Assembly (NCBI GenBank): GCA_018817165.1
Contig: JAHITY010000022.1
Location: 1-49,800, forward strand
Reading direction: 5' to 3'
From: Candidatus Omnitrophota bacterium
Lineage (GTDB): Bacteria; Omnitrophota; Gorgyraeia; B26-G9
DNA: 49,800 nt
How positions within the stretch are numbered: position 1 is the stretch's first letter; each line of letters starts with the position of its first letter. The notes beneath the pieces are model-generated. The model had not been told where the DNA came from and did not search any database. It worked only from the letters and a program-made list of their open reading frames with translations. A program made the position numbers and the translations under genes. This document shows positions 17,323 through 27,852 of the stretch, in pieces.

Positions 17323-18600
17323 ATGAAAAAAATGTTGTGTTTAATGATTGTCGGAATTATGTTCATACTGCCTTTTGCGGCAAAATCTTTTGCTGGAGAA
17401 GTCGATCTTTTAGTCGATAAATTAGTGGAAAAAGATGTGCTTACTCCGGTGGAAGCACAGATTTTATTAGATGAGACAAAAACCGCGGTGGCTAAAGAAA
17501 TTGCGGAAGGTAAATCCGGAACTCTGCCTTCCTGGATTCAGACCATGACTTTTAAAGGCGATCTGCGTTTACGTTATCAGAGTGAAGAAAAAGATACAAT
17601 AACCAGTTTGAGTACCACTACGGCAAAAAGAGAAAGAGCTAGAGTGCGGTTTCGGCTTGGTTCTGAGGCAAAAGTAACCAAAGGATTTAAAGTTAATTTT
17701 GGTTTGGCGTCAGGGGGTAGTGATCCTCGTTCAACCAATCAGACATTTCAAGATAATTTTGCTTCAAAAGAGATTATGCTGGATTATGCCTATGCAACTT
17801 ACGCGCTGAATAATAATATCGATATTATGGGTGGTAAGATTGAATTGTCAAAAACCTTGTGGCTGGTATCAGATCTTCTCTGGGATGGAGATATAAATCC
17901 CGAAGGTGTGTTTGTTAATAGTCATTTACCGCTAAATTCTTCAACAGAAATTTTCCTGAATACCGGTTATTTTATTCTTGATGAAATGAGCTCTGGTGCA
18001 GATCCATCGATGTTCACGATTCAGCCTGGAATTAAATGGGAAATATCCGATGCAGTTACTTTAAAAACATCAATTAACTATTATGCGTTTAATTCAGTAG
18101 AAGGTCTGCCATATTCAAATATTGTTGATGGCGGCGGCACAAATACAACCAGTACAAGTCCAGCATCATTTAAGTATGATTATGATTCATTAGGTTTTAC
18201 CGCGGAATTGGGCATGAACTTGCAGGAAGATGCAGAGGTTGATGAAATCATCAACTATGTTGCCTTATTTGGCGATTATACTAAAAACACAGATCCGGAT
18301 AAAAATAATGTTGGTTATTTAGCGGGGATTAAATTTGGCGATAAGAAAGTCAAGGATCCAAGCACTTGGCAGGCAAAAGTGCTTTATCGTACACTAGAAA
18401 AAGACGCTTGGGTTGACTTTTTACCGGATTCAGACTTTTTGGGCGGGATAACAGATGCTAAAGGCTATGAATTTATTGTTAACTATGCTTTGGCTAAAAA
18501 TGTAATTCTTGGGTTAGATTATTATCGAACAGAAACTGACATTGCTGCTTCCAAGAAAGAGCAGGACTTAGTACAGGTGGATCTGCTGTTTAAGTTTTAA
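17323..18600 (+). CDS. Putative outer-membrane porin
   Basis: Signal peptide, helical N-terminal segment, alternating beta pattern, terminal Phe (QVDLLFKF). Confidence 0.8.
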   Translation: MKKMLCLMIVGIMFILPFAAKSFAGEVDLLVDKLVEKDVLTPVEAQILLDETKTAVAKEIAEGKSGTLPSWIQTMTFKGDLRLRYQSEEKDTITSLSTTTAKRERARVRFRLGSEAKVTKGFKVNFGLASGGSDPRSTNQTFQDNFASKEIMLDYAYATYALNNNIDIMGGKIELSKTLWLVSDLLWDGDINPEGVFVNSHLPLNSSTEIFLNTGYFILDEMSSGADPSMFTIQPGIKWEISDAVTLKTSINYYAFNSVEGLPYSNIVDGGGTNTTSTSPASFKYDYDSLGFTAELGMNLQEDAEVDEIINYVALFGDYTKNTDPDKNNVGYLAGIKFGDKKVKDPSTWQAKVLYRTLEKDAWVDFLPDSDFLGGITDAKGYEFIVNYALAKNVILGLDYYRTETDIAASKKEQDLVQVDLLFKF

Positions 18601-18601
18601 T

Positions 18602-18645
18602 ATAACGGTTTAGTAACTGTTTTGTAACACAAATGTAACAATAAT
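18602..18645 (+). promoter_or_regulatory. Four-unit 11-bp Pho box-like array: ATAACGGTTTA GTAACTGTTTT GTAACACAAAT GTAACAATAAT
   Basis: GTAAC cores at 18613, 18624, 18635 (exact 11-bp period); -10-like TAAACT 18650-18655; immediately upstream of pstS. Confidence 0.72.
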
Positions 18646-18678
18646 AAAGTAAACTTAAATTAACGGAGGAATTGGAAA

Positions 18679-19557
18679 ATGAAAAAAAGAAAAATAGGCT
18701 TGATTGGTTTAATAATCAGTTTAGGGTTAATGGTCGGATCTGTACAAGCTGAAGATATGATTCAGATCAAGGGTTCAGATACTTTGATTAACTTAGTGCA
18801 GCGTTTGGCTGAAGTTTATATGGAAGAATATCCCGGCAGCTATATTGCGGTCACTGGCGGTGGATCAGGAACCGGAGTTGCGGCTTTAATCAATAAGAAG
18901 TGTGATATTGCTAATGCATCACGCTTAATGCAAGCAAAAGAAGTTGCGCAGGCAACTGATAATGGAGTTCAAGTAAATCGTGTGGTTGTCGCTGTTGATG
19001 GTTTGAGTGTGATTACCAATGAAAATAATCCGATAAAACAATTGACTATGGATGAAATCGGTAAGATTTTCCGGGGAGAAGTAACTAATTGGAAAGATGT
19101 CGGCGGTGAGGATATGGCGATAACGATGTATGGTCGGCAGTCAAATTCCGGAACATATGGATTCTTTATGGAAACAGTTTTAAAAGGTGATTATTCGCAG
19201 AAGATGAATCAGATGAATGGAAATGCCCAGATTGTTGAGGCAATAAAACAGGATCGCTCTGGGATCGGTTATGTCGGGGTGGGGTATGTTAAACAAACAA
19301 CGGGTTTAAATGTTTTAAAAGTCGCGGCTCGGGCCGGAGGAATTTATGCCAGTCCGCTTAATTCGGATGATGTGAAAACCGGAGTATATCCGATTTCCCG
19401 TCCTTTACATCAATATGTTAATGGCACGCCCAAAGGCGCGGTAAAAGATTTTCTGGCATTTGAAGTAAGTGCTGAAGGTCAGAAGCTTGTGGAAGAGGAA
19501 GGGTTTTTCCCAATATCTAAAGAATATAAAGCGTTGAATTCTAAAATCGGATTATAA
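18679..19557 (+). CDS. pstS: Phosphate ABC transporter substrate-binding protein
   Basis: IQIKGSDTLINLVQRLAEVYM, GGGSGTGVAALI, RQSNSGTYGFF. Confidence 0.92.
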   Translation: MKKRKIGLIGLIISLGLMVGSVQAEDMIQIKGSDTLINLVQRLAEVYMEEYPGSYIAVTGGGSGTGVAALINKKCDIANASRLMQAKEVAQATDNGVQVNRVVVAVDGLSVITNENNPIKQLTMDEIGKIFRGEVTNWKDVGGEDMAITMYGRQSNSGTYGFFMETVLKGDYSQKMNQMNGNAQIVEAIKQDRSGIGYVGVGYVKQTTGLNVLKVAARAGGIYASPLNSDDVKTGVYPISRPLHQYVNGTPKGAVKDFLAFEVSAEGQKLVEEEGFFPISKEYKALNSKIGL

Positions 19558-19560
19558 AAT

Positions 19561-20481
19561 ATGTTGTCTCTTAGCCTGAAATATAGAAAAAAAACATGGA
19601 TAAGCCGAAGGCTTAAGGAAAAGCTTATCCATGGCTTTTTCTTTTTTAATGGGATAATATCCGTGATTATATTGTTAGGCATATTTGCTTTGCTGATTTT
19701 TACGGCTATCCCGGCATTTAGAGAAGTTAATTTAAAAGAGTTTTTATTTGGTATACAGTGGAATCCCACGGCTTATGTTAAGAATTCTTATGGGATATTG
19801 CCGATGTTGGTCAGTACGTTTATGGTTACATTAGGGGCTTTATTCATTGCGATTCCTTTGGGAGTCGGGACAGCGGCTTATTTGTCAGATGTTGCCAGTC
19901 CGCGGGTTCGCGAAATAACAAAACCAATAATTGAAATTTTAGCGGGAATTCCTTCGGTTGTGATCGGATTTTTAGGAATTGTTTTAGTCGGACCAATAAT
20001 TGCCAAAATTTTTGGGACACATAATGGCTTAAACGCTTTAAATGGTTCTATTCTTTTAGCAGTTATGGCTTTACCGACGATTATCAGTATTTCAGAAGAT
20101 ACTTTAACTAATATCCCAGATTCTTATAACCAGGCTTCTTTAGCTTTAGGCGCGACTAAATGGCAAACAATTATAAAAGTCAAGATTCCCGCGGGGTTGT
20201 CGGGGATCATTGCTGCTTGTATGCTGGGAATGGGGCGGGCGATTGGCGAAACCATGACAGTGCTTATGGCCACGGGTTGCGCTCCGGCAATGCCGGAAAG
20301 TTTTTTAGGACCAGTACGCACCTTGACCTCATCGATTGCCATTGAATTAGGGGAAGTGGCGTATAATACAACCCATTATTATGCTTTGTTTGCTTTGGGT
20401 TTAGTTTTATTTATTATTACTTTTTTAGTTAATTTAACATCGGATATTATTTTACATAAGTATGAAAAGGTGAATAGATGA
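19561..20481 (+). CDS. pstC: Phosphate ABC transporter permease PstC
   Basis: GIPSVVIGFLGIV, GRAIGETMTVLMATG; order S-C-A-B-U. Confidence 0.92.
   Translation: MLSLSLKYRKKTWISRRLKEKLIHGFFFFNGIISVIILLGIFALLIFTAIPAFREVNLKEFLFGIQWNPTAYVKNSYGILPMLVSTFMVTLGALFIAIPLGVGTAAYLSDVASPRVREITKPIIEILAGIPSVVIGFLGIVLVGPIIAKIFGTHNGLNALNGSILLAVMALPTIISISEDTLTNIPDSYNQASLALGATKWQTIIKVKIPAGLSGIIAACMLGMGRAIGETMTVLMATGCAPAMPESFLGPVRTLTSSIAIELGEVAYNTTHYYALFALGLVLFIITFLVNLTSDIILHKYEKVNR
19595..19647 (+). terminator. Terminator-like hairpin inside the 5' end of pstC (CATGGATAAGC...GCTTATCCATG then GCTTTTTCTTTTTT)
   Basis: Perfect 11-bp arms 19595-19605 and 19623-19633 followed by a T-rich tract. Confidence 0.6.
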
Positions 20482-21332
20482 AAAATCGTAAGGCTGAACA
20501 ATTCTTAGGGTTTTTAATATTAAGAGCCTGCGTATTTTTTGTTATCGCAGCTTTGCTTATAATTCTAATTGATATATTTACAAAGGGAGCGGGAAGTATT
20601 AATTGGGAATTTTTAAGCGCCATGCCGAAAAAAGGAATGACTGAGGGCGGAATATTTCCGGCAATAGTAGGCACGTTTTTGGTTACTTTGATTACCGCGA
20701 TTTTATCAATTCCCTTGGGAATGGGCTGTGCTATTTATTTGCATGAATACGCCAAAAAAGGTAAAATAACCAGGCTGATCAGGATGTCAATTCGTAATTT
20801 GTCAGGAGTGCCTTCGATAGTTTATGGATTGTTTGGAGTGGTTTTATTTGTGCAGTTACTTAAACTCAATACATCAATCCTTTCAGCGGGTTTGACTTTA
20901 GGATTAATGACTCTGCCCTGGACAATTACCGCTAGTGAAGAGGCCTTAAAAAATGTTCCTAAAGCATATAGAGATGGCGCTTTAGCATTAGGGGCGACAA
21001 AATGGCAATCAATCAGGACAAATGTTTTGCCTTATTCAATTCCCGGGATGTTGACCGGAACAATTCTGGGTTTATCTCGAGCAGCTGGTGAAACGGCTCC
21101 GATCTTATTTACCGGGGCGGCTTTTTATTTACCGTTTTTACCCAGGTCATTATCAGATCAGTTTATGGCCTTGCCCTATCATTTGTATGTTATGGCTACG
21201 CAGCATCATGCAATTGAAAAGGTCCGTCCAATAGCATATGGAACAGCATTGGTACTGATTGTCTTGATTTTTTGCATGAATTTGTTTGCGATAATTACGC
21301 GCTATAAATTAAGAAAGGTTAGATTGAAATGA
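20478..21332 (+). CDS. pstA: Phosphate ABC transporter permease PstA
   Basis: [32 protein letters not shown]. Confidence 0.92.
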   Translation: MKNRKAEQFLGFLILRACVFFVIAALLIILIDIFTKGAGSINWEFLSAMPKKGMTEGGIFPAIVGTFLVTLITAILSIPLGMGCAIYLHEYAKKGKITRLIRMSIRNLSGVPSIVYGLFGVVLFVQLLKLNTSILSAGLTLGLMTLPWTITASEEALKNVPKAYRDGALALGATKWQSIRTNVLPYSIPGMLTGTILGLSRAAGETAPILFTGAAFYLPFLPRSLSDQFMALPYHLYVMATQHHAIEKVRPIAYGTALVLIVLIFCMNLFAIITRYKLRKVRLK

Positions 21333-22165
21333 GTGTATTGACAAAACATGGAATTAAAATGGAACAAAAACCATTAAACCACACAGGTAAAATGGCGGAT
21401 AATAAAAATAGTAATATTAAAATATTTATTAAAAACTTCAATTTTTATTATGGAGCATCTCAGGCTTTAAAAAATATTAGTTTAGATATCAGGGAAAATA
21501 CTGTTGTCGGGATCATTGGCCCATCAGGTTGCGGCAAGTCTACATTTTTGCGCTGTTTTAACCGAATGAATGATACGATTGTCGGGGTTCGTTATCAAGG
21601 AGATATTCTGATCGATGGAAATAATATTTTTGATAAAGAATTAGATATTGTAGATTTGAGGCGTAATGTCGGCATGGTATTTCAAAAATCAAATCCTTTT
21701 CCCAAATCAATTTTTGAGAATGTGGCTTATGGCCTTAGGGTAAATGGGATAAAAGATAAAGAGTATTTAACTCATAAAGTAGAAAAAAGTCTAAAAGACG
21801 CGGCTTTATGGGATGAAGTTAAGGATCGTTTAGCGAATAGCGCTTTTGATCTTTCCGGTGGTCAGCAGCAAAGACTTTGTATTGCCCGGGCTTTAGCAGT
21901 TGAACCGGAAATTCTTTTATTGGATGAACCGGCTTCAGCGCTGGACCCGATTGCTACGGCGAAAGTCGAAGAATTAATCCATGAATTAAAGAAAAAATAT
22001 ACAATTGTGATTGTTACGCATAATATGCAGCAAGCTGCCCGGATATCTGATTATACGGCTTTCTTTATGATGGGAGAGTTGATAGAATATGATATTACAA
22101 GCAAAATATTCACGAAACCCTCTAAAAAAACCACTGAAGATTATATAACCGGAAGATTTGGCTAA
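21329..22165 (+). CDS. pstB: Phosphate ABC transporter ATPase PstB
   Basis: [48 protein letters not shown]. Confidence 0.95.
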   Translation: MSVLTKHGIKMEQKPLNHTGKMADNKNSNIKIFIKNFNFYYGASQALKNISLDIRENTVVGIIGPSGCGKSTFLRCFNRMNDTIVGVRYQGDILIDGNNIFDKELDIVDLRRNVGMVFQKSNPFPKSIFENVAYGLRVNGIKDKEYLTHKVEKSLKDAALWDEVKDRLANSAFDLSGGQQQRLCIARALAVEPEILLLDEPASALDPIATAKVEELIHELKKKYTIVIVTHNMQQAARISDYTAFFMMGELIEYDITSKIFTKPSKKTTEDYITGRFG

Positions 22166-22181
22166 GAAAGAAGGAGTATCT

Positions 22182-22865
22182 ATGAAAAGGCATTTTGACG
22201 AAGATTTAAAAAAATTAAATACCGATATCCTGAAGATGTCTATTCTGGCGGAAGAAGCGATCATAAAATCAATAGAAGCGCTTAAGAATAGAGATAAAGT
22301 ATTAGCTCAATCGGTTATTGAAGATGATCAAAAGATTGATGAATTAGAATTAGCAATTGAAGAAACGGCAATCGATCTTTTGGCTTTAAGACAGCCGATA
22401 GCGCGTGATTTAAGGTTTGTTACGACAGGAATGAAAATTAACGCGGAATTAGAGCGGATCGCTGATCTGGCGGTAAATATAGCGCAGCGGGCTCTGGAGC
22501 TGGTAGATAAGCCTTTATTGAAACCGCTGATTGATATTCCTAAATTAACGGATATTGCCAGAAAAATGGTGAAAGATGTTATTACGGCTTTTGTAAACAG
22601 TGATGAACAACTCGCGAAAAAAGTCATACTTTCTGATTGCGAAGCGGATAATCTGCGTAATTTGATTCAGGATGAATTGATTAATGATTATATGAGTAAG
22701 GATGTTACCACAGCTGCGCGGGCAGTGCAGCTTTTATTGATCGCGCGTCACTTGGAAAGAATTTGTGATCATGCCACCAATATTGCCGAAGATGTTGTTT
22801 ATATGATCAATGCTACGGTTGTAAAACATCATTATGAGAAATTAGAGGACAATCAAGCAGAGTGA
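22182..22865 (+). CDS. phoU: Phosphate signalling protein PhoU
   Basis: RHFDEDLKKLNTDILKM, RQPIARDLRFV, RHLERICDHATNIAEDVVYM; ATG 22182 after AAGGAG. Confidence 0.93.
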   Translation: MKRHFDEDLKKLNTDILKMSILAEEAIIKSIEALKNRDKVLAQSVIEDDQKIDELELAIEETAIDLLALRQPIARDLRFVTTGMKINAELERIADLAVNIAQRALELVDKPLLKPLIDIPKLTDIARKMVKDVITAFVNSDEQLAKKVILSDCEADNLRNLIQDELINDYMSKDVTTAARAVQLLLIARHLERICDHATNIAEDVVYMINATVVKHHYEKLEDNQAE

Positions 22866-23065
22866 GTTTTCTTTGCCTCGGATTATTTTCTTTAGTTTAT
22901 GAGTATCTTAGCGGAATATTCTTATTTTAGTCTATTCTCCGGTGCTAGGCCATAGCTCTTGCCTAAATTACTTTTTAATTATACAATATATCTATTAAAA
23001 AATTCCCAGTCTGTGAATAATTTCAATATACTCCGTTTTATTAAAATAAGGTCAATAAATAATTT

Positions 23066-26000
23066 ATGAAAGAAGGCGCGATAAATTTTTTCCTTAAAAG
23101 GCATTTGCTGGCAAATTTAATTTTCTGTGTTGTTTTTGTCGGGGGAATTATTGCCTGGAATCAGATCCCGAAAGAGGAACTTCCGGATATTACTTTTGAT
23201 AATGTCAGAATCAGTGTGAATTACCCCGGAGCCTCGGCAGAAGATGTGGAATATTTTGTTACCAGACCGGTTGAAGAAGCAGTAAGAAGTCTTGATGGGA
23301 TACACAAGATAACCAGTTCTACCGGCGGCGGCAGCAGTATTGTTACTGTTGAGATTGAAAAAGATTATCCCGATAAAGATGAAGTAATAACTGAAATACG
23401 TAATGTTGTGCTGGATGTTGACTTGCCGGATGATATAAAAGATGATCCTACTATCCGAGTTTTTAAAACATCCCGCAAAGCGATTATTGATATTGGACTT
23501 ATTTTTGAAGGTAAAAATATTCTTTCTGTTGAATCAAGAAGTGTGCTTCAGTCATACGCATTAGCGCTTGAGAATAAATTGCTGAGTTTACCTGAAGTAA
23601 GTTCTATATCTCGATCGGGATATCTTGATGACGAAATCCATATTAAAGCTTACCCGGAAAAGCTGATTGAATCCCGCATTCCCTTTAATACATTAATAAA
23701 AGAGATCCAGAACAATAATGTTCGGCAGCCTGCGGGAAATATAGAGAATCTAAAAGAACCAAAAGTAACGCTTTATGGAGAACTGGACAATATTAAAAGT
23801 CTGGAGGCTCTGGCTGTTCAAGGAGGATTTGAAGGTCAGGTTGTCCGCCTAAAGGATGTCGCGGATGTTTTAAAGGGTTATGAAAAGACTAAAACAGTTA
23901 TTAAAATAAATGGGCATGAGGGAATATTTTTAAGAGTAATAAAAAGCTCTCAAGTGGGGATTATAGAAGCAATAGAAGCAGTAACTAAAGTGGTAAAAGA
24001 TTTTCAGCTGAGTAATGTGGAAAATGAACAGATTAAGATTATCCCTTTAGACGATGAGTCTTTTGATGTTAGAAATAGAATTTCGCTTATTTTGTTGAAT
24101 GGATTGATTGGTTTTAGCCTTATCCTTCTAATGCTTTTTTTGTTTCTGGATTTTCGTTCTGGTCTATGGGTAGCCATGGGCATACCGTTTACTTTTTGCT
24201 TTGCTCTTTTTGCTGCTTATATATCCGGCTACTCGATAAATAATATTACTCTAGCCGCAGTTATTATTGTTATGGGGATGGTAGTAGATGATGCGATTGT
24301 TGTCGCGGAAAATATTACCCGGCTGAGAGCTCAGGGAATGGAAACAAAAGAGGCGGCTAGTAAAGGGACGGCTTTTGTTTTTTTACCGATAATCGCCAGT
24401 ATTTTAACCACCTGTGTCGCATTTATCCCGCTTTATTTTTTCACGGGAAGATTTGGGGCAATGGTAGGATTTATTCCGCTGATTGTGTTTTTTATGCTGG
24501 GCGGCAGTTTATTTGAAGCTTTGTTTATTCTGCCGGGGCATATGATTATCCCCTTAGGCGAAAAGACAGAAAAAATTATTGATAAGTTAGGGCTGAAAAA
24601 GCGATTTAAAAAATTTTCGAGTAATCAGCGATTAGCAGAGGAAGTTTCTAGAAAACATTGGTTTGATCATTGGGAAAATGCTTATGGCAAATTTATAGAG
24701 TTGATTCTTTCCCGTAAAGTTATTGTATTTATAGTCTTTGGTTTACTCTTGGCTTTATCTGCTTTTATTGCGGGCGCAAAAATGAAATTTATTATGTTTC
24801 CAGGGGAAGAGACTCGGCAGATTAATCTTACGGCGCAGTCTCCGGCTGGTACACAGCGTTATGAAACAGCTCGCTTTGCTCAAGCAATGGAAGACATTTT
24901 ATCTAAATATGTCGGCAAAGAGGTGGTTGGGTTTAGGAATGAAATTGGCCGAACCAGACATGGCTCAGCGGCTCAAGAAAACTATATGCGGATGAATGTG
25001 GAGATTTTGCCCAAAGAAAAACGTAAGAAAAGCGCTGATCAATTGATTGAAGAGTGGAAAAAAGATTTCGCGAAGGTAGAGAATATTGAAAAAATAAAAT
25101 TCAGCAAGACTTGGCAAGGTCAGAGCGGAGACAGCCCGATTGAGATTCTTGTTAAAGAGAATAATAATAGCCGGCGCAGGGAAATTGCTGATGAATTGGC
25201 AAAAATAATGGAAAATTACCCGGCATTAGTTAATGTGGAAATAGACAGACCAATTTTAAATCCGGAATATCGAATAAAATTAGATCGCGATAAGATTAGA
25301 AGGCTGGCGATAAGTCCTGCGGATATAGCATCTACACTGAGAGCGGCATTGGAAGGTAAAATATTATATGAGTTTAAAGGGGATGAAGATGAAGTCTATG
25401 TAAGGATCACTACCATAGAAAATGCTAAGGATAGTATTGATAAAGTCCTGGAGCTTCCGGTTGAAAACGCGAGTAATTATCTTGTACCGCTTAAAGATAT
25501 TGTTATTGTAGAGGAGATAGTAAGTCCGGATTCTATTGTTAGGGATGATTTGAAAAGAACGATAATAATTTATGCTGATATAAAACCCGGCTCCAAGAGC
25601 ACTCCCTTAGAGATAGCCAAGTATTTTGAAAATAATGTTTTTAGTAAAATTACAGCTAAAACACCCTCTGCGATAATTGAATTTGCCGGTGAAGTAAAAG
25701 ACACCCGGGAGACCCAAGGGAATTTTTTAATGGCGATTATTATGGCAATTGGTTTGATTTATGTTATTCTCGCTTTATTGTTTAATTCTTTGAATCAACC
25801 GTTAATTATAATGATTACGATCCCTTTTGGTTTGGTGGGCATAATCCTGGCTTTTTGGATGCATGGGATTCTTATGTATGGCTTTTTCGCGGTTATCGGA
25901 GCTTTGGGGCTTGCCGGAGTAGTTGTCAATGACGCGATTATTATGCTGGTAAAGCTAAATTCTGATTTTGACGCATCTTTAGGTAAGCAAAGTTTTAATC

Positions 26001-26227
26001 GGCAAATAGCTAATATTGCTAAAACCCGTTTGCGCGCGGTGATGTTGACAACGCTTACCACAGTTGTCGGGATTATCCCTACAGCATATGGCTGGGCAGG
26101 ATATGATGCAATGCTTGCGCAAATGATGTTAGCGCTTACCTGGGGGCTTATTTTCGGCACAACCATAACCTTGCTTTTAATCCCTTGTGTCTATAGCCTG
26201 ATGAAAAGCGTGAGGCAGAGGATATGA
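23066..26227 (+). CDS. RND-family efflux permease (AcrB/MdtB-like)
   Basis: NYPGASAEDVEYFVTRPVEEAV, MGMVVDDAIVVAENI, GLAGVVVNDAIIML. Confidence 0.93.
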   Translation: MKEGAINFFLKRHLLANLIFCVVFVGGIIAWNQIPKEELPDITFDNVRISVNYPGASAEDVEYFVTRPVEEAVRSLDGIHKITSSTGGGSSIVTVEIEKDYPDKDEVITEIRNVVLDVDLPDDIKDDPTIRVFKTSRKAIIDIGLIFEGKNILSVESRSVLQSYALALENKLLSLPEVSSISRSGYLDDEIHIKAYPEKLIESRIPFNTLIKEIQNNNVRQPAGNIENLKEPKVTLYGELDNIKSLEALAVQGGFEGQVVRLKDVADVLKGYEKTKTVIKINGHEGIFLRVIKSSQVGIIEAIEAVTKVVKDFQLSNVENEQIKIIPLDDESFDVRNRISLILLNGLIGFSLILLMLFLFLDFRSGLWVAMGIPFTFCFALFAAYISGYSINNITLAAVIIVMGMVVDDAIVVAENITRLRAQGMETKEAASKGTAFVFLPIIASILTTCVAFIPLYFFTGRFGAMVGFIPLIVFFMLGGSLFEALFILPGHMIIPLGEKTEKIIDKLGLKKRFKKFSSNQRLAEEVSRKHWFDHWENAYGKFIELILSRKVIVFIVFGLLLALSAFIAGAKMKFIMFPGEETRQINLTAQSPAGTQRYETARFAQAMEDILSKYVGKEVVGFRNEIGRTRHGSAAQENYMRMNVEILPKEKRKKSADQLIEEWKKDFAKVENIEKIKFSKTWQGQSGDSPIEILVKENNNSRRREIADELAKIMENYPALVNVEIDRPILNPEYRIKLDRDKIRRLAISPADIASTLRAALEGKILYEFKGDEDEVYVRITTIENAKDSIDKVLELPVENASNYLVPLKDIVIVEEIVSPDSIVRDDLKRTIIIYADIKPGSKSTPLEIAKYFENNVFSKITAKTPSAIIEFAGEVKDTRETQGNFLMAIIMAIGLIYVILALLFNSLNQPLIIMITIPFGLVGIILAFWMHGILMYGFFAVIGALGLAGVVVNDAIIMLVKLNSDFDASLGKQSFNRQIANIAKTRLRAVMLTTLTTVVGIIPTAYGWAGYDAMLAQMMLALTWGLIFGTTITLLLIPCVYSLMKSVRQRI

Positions 26228-27621
26228 TGATTAGAAAAATAAGATTGATTGTATTAACAACTATAGCGATTAGTCTGATAAACCCAAATACTCTCAAAGC
26301 TCAAGCGGAAAACATTGAAATATTAACTTTAGATAATTTTATTAGTTTAGCTTCTAAAAAAGATACGCGCTTTGAACAAATACTTATTGATAAGCTTGCG
26401 CTTAAATATAGGAAAGCCTTAGGCTTACCGGCAGGCGATTTTATATTGTCGTTAAAAAGTAAATATAATTTTGTTTTTGATCCAGATGATCAGGACTTAA
26501 CTAATACAGTTGCTTTAACTAAACTCTTTCCTTATACAGGAACAGAAATTGAAGTGGGATATAGTTCATCGCTTAGCTCTGTTTCTCGGGAAATAAGCTC
26601 AGAATTTGAAGTTGCGGTTTCTCAACCAATCGCGGAGAATGCCTTTGGAAAGAATACTCGTCTTTTGGACAAAATTATTGGATTAGAGACTAAGGTAGCT
26701 GATTTTCAGGTGATTGAGGCCTATGAAGACTATTTGGCATCTTTGATCCAGCTTTATTATAATTGGTATTCAGCTTATGAAAATGTAAATACTGCCAGGA
26801 ATTCTTATAATGAAAACATGAAATTGCTGGAAAATATAAAAGAAAGAGAAAAATATAAAATAGCTTTGCCGGTTGATGTTAATAAAGTCAGCTTGCAGGT
26901 GGTAGCAAAAAAAGAAGCACTAATAACTCTTGAGAATAAATATGCTGAGTATTTAAATTTAATTAAACAATCAATTCGGAATGAAAATAACATTGATCTT
27001 CGGGCGGAGAATCCAATGCTTTATGAGGATTTGAAAATTAATTTTAATCCTGATTATCTAAAATTCAGTACTCAAAGCCGGACAGCTAAAATGTTGAAAA
27101 TGCTGGAAGATAAGACAAGCTTTGAGGTTGATAAATATGCCAATGAACTTCTTCCATCAATAAATTTAATCGCAGGATATTTGCAGGAAGGTTCTGATCA
27201 TCAGCTTAAAGCTTCTGAGCAGACTGTATATGCCGGGCTGTCATTTGATTGGCCAATGCCCAGTGTAGTGGAGAAGGCTCGTCTGGAAACTTCCAAACTT
27301 GAACTTAAAAAAACAAAATTAGAATCCGAAAATATTCATCTTAAAATTTATACTGATCTTAAGAATCTAAATAATCAGATAGATAATGAAAAAGAGCTTA
27401 TCTCTATCGCGGATGATAAAATTAAGTTTTCTCAGGCAATTGTAGACGATGAACGTAAAAATTATTCTTTGGGAAGAGTAACTCTAAATGATCTGATTGA
27501 TGAAGTGAATAAATTAGAAGATAATAAATTCAATAAAATTTTCCATGAAGTTCAATTAAAGCGATTGGTAGTTGAATGGTTAAGGCTTAATGATCAGCTT
27601 ATTAAACAAAATGATATTTGA
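26224..27621 (+). CDS. TolC-family outer membrane protein
   Basis: Overlaps the RND stop (ATGATGA); duplicated helical repeat, ARLETSKLELKKTKLE. Confidence 0.82.
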   Translation: MMIRKIRLIVLTTIAISLINPNTLKAQAENIEILTLDNFISLASKKDTRFEQILIDKLALKYRKALGLPAGDFILSLKSKYNFVFDPDDQDLTNTVALTKLFPYTGTEIEVGYSSSLSSVSREISSEFEVAVSQPIAENAFGKNTRLLDKIIGLETKVADFQVIEAYEDYLASLIQLYYNWYSAYENVNTARNSYNENMKLLENIKEREKYKIALPVDVNKVSLQVVAKKEALITLENKYAEYLNLIKQSIRNENNIDLRAENPMLYEDLKINFNPDYLKFSTQSRTAKMLKMLEDKTSFEVDKYANELLPSINLIAGYLQEGSDHQLKASEQTVYAGLSFDWPMPSVVEKARLETSKLELKKTKLESENIHLKIYTDLKNLNNQIDNEKELISIADDKIKFSQAIVDDERKNYSLGRVTLNDLIDEVNKLEDNKFNKIFHEVQLKRLVVEWLRLNDQLIKQNDI

Positions 27622-27852
27622 GCTTAATTTAATTGCTCAGCAATAATATTAAAATCATAATTTCTTGTAAGGTAATGACTTGCGTTAAAATTCAAGCCCG
27701 AAAAATCAAAAAATTAAAATTTATTAGCTAAGTTTGATATAATGTATTTTATGCTATTTGTTTATTTGCTGACTGTAAGCTTTGAAGATAATAAGACAAA
27801 TAATTACTCTAAGCGTAAATGATTATTATATGCGGATTAAAACGGAGGATTT

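Noticed and set aside
25795-26166. Minus-strand ORF inside the RND gene
   Set aside because: Shadow ORF; the plus-strand frame has unambiguous RND motifs.
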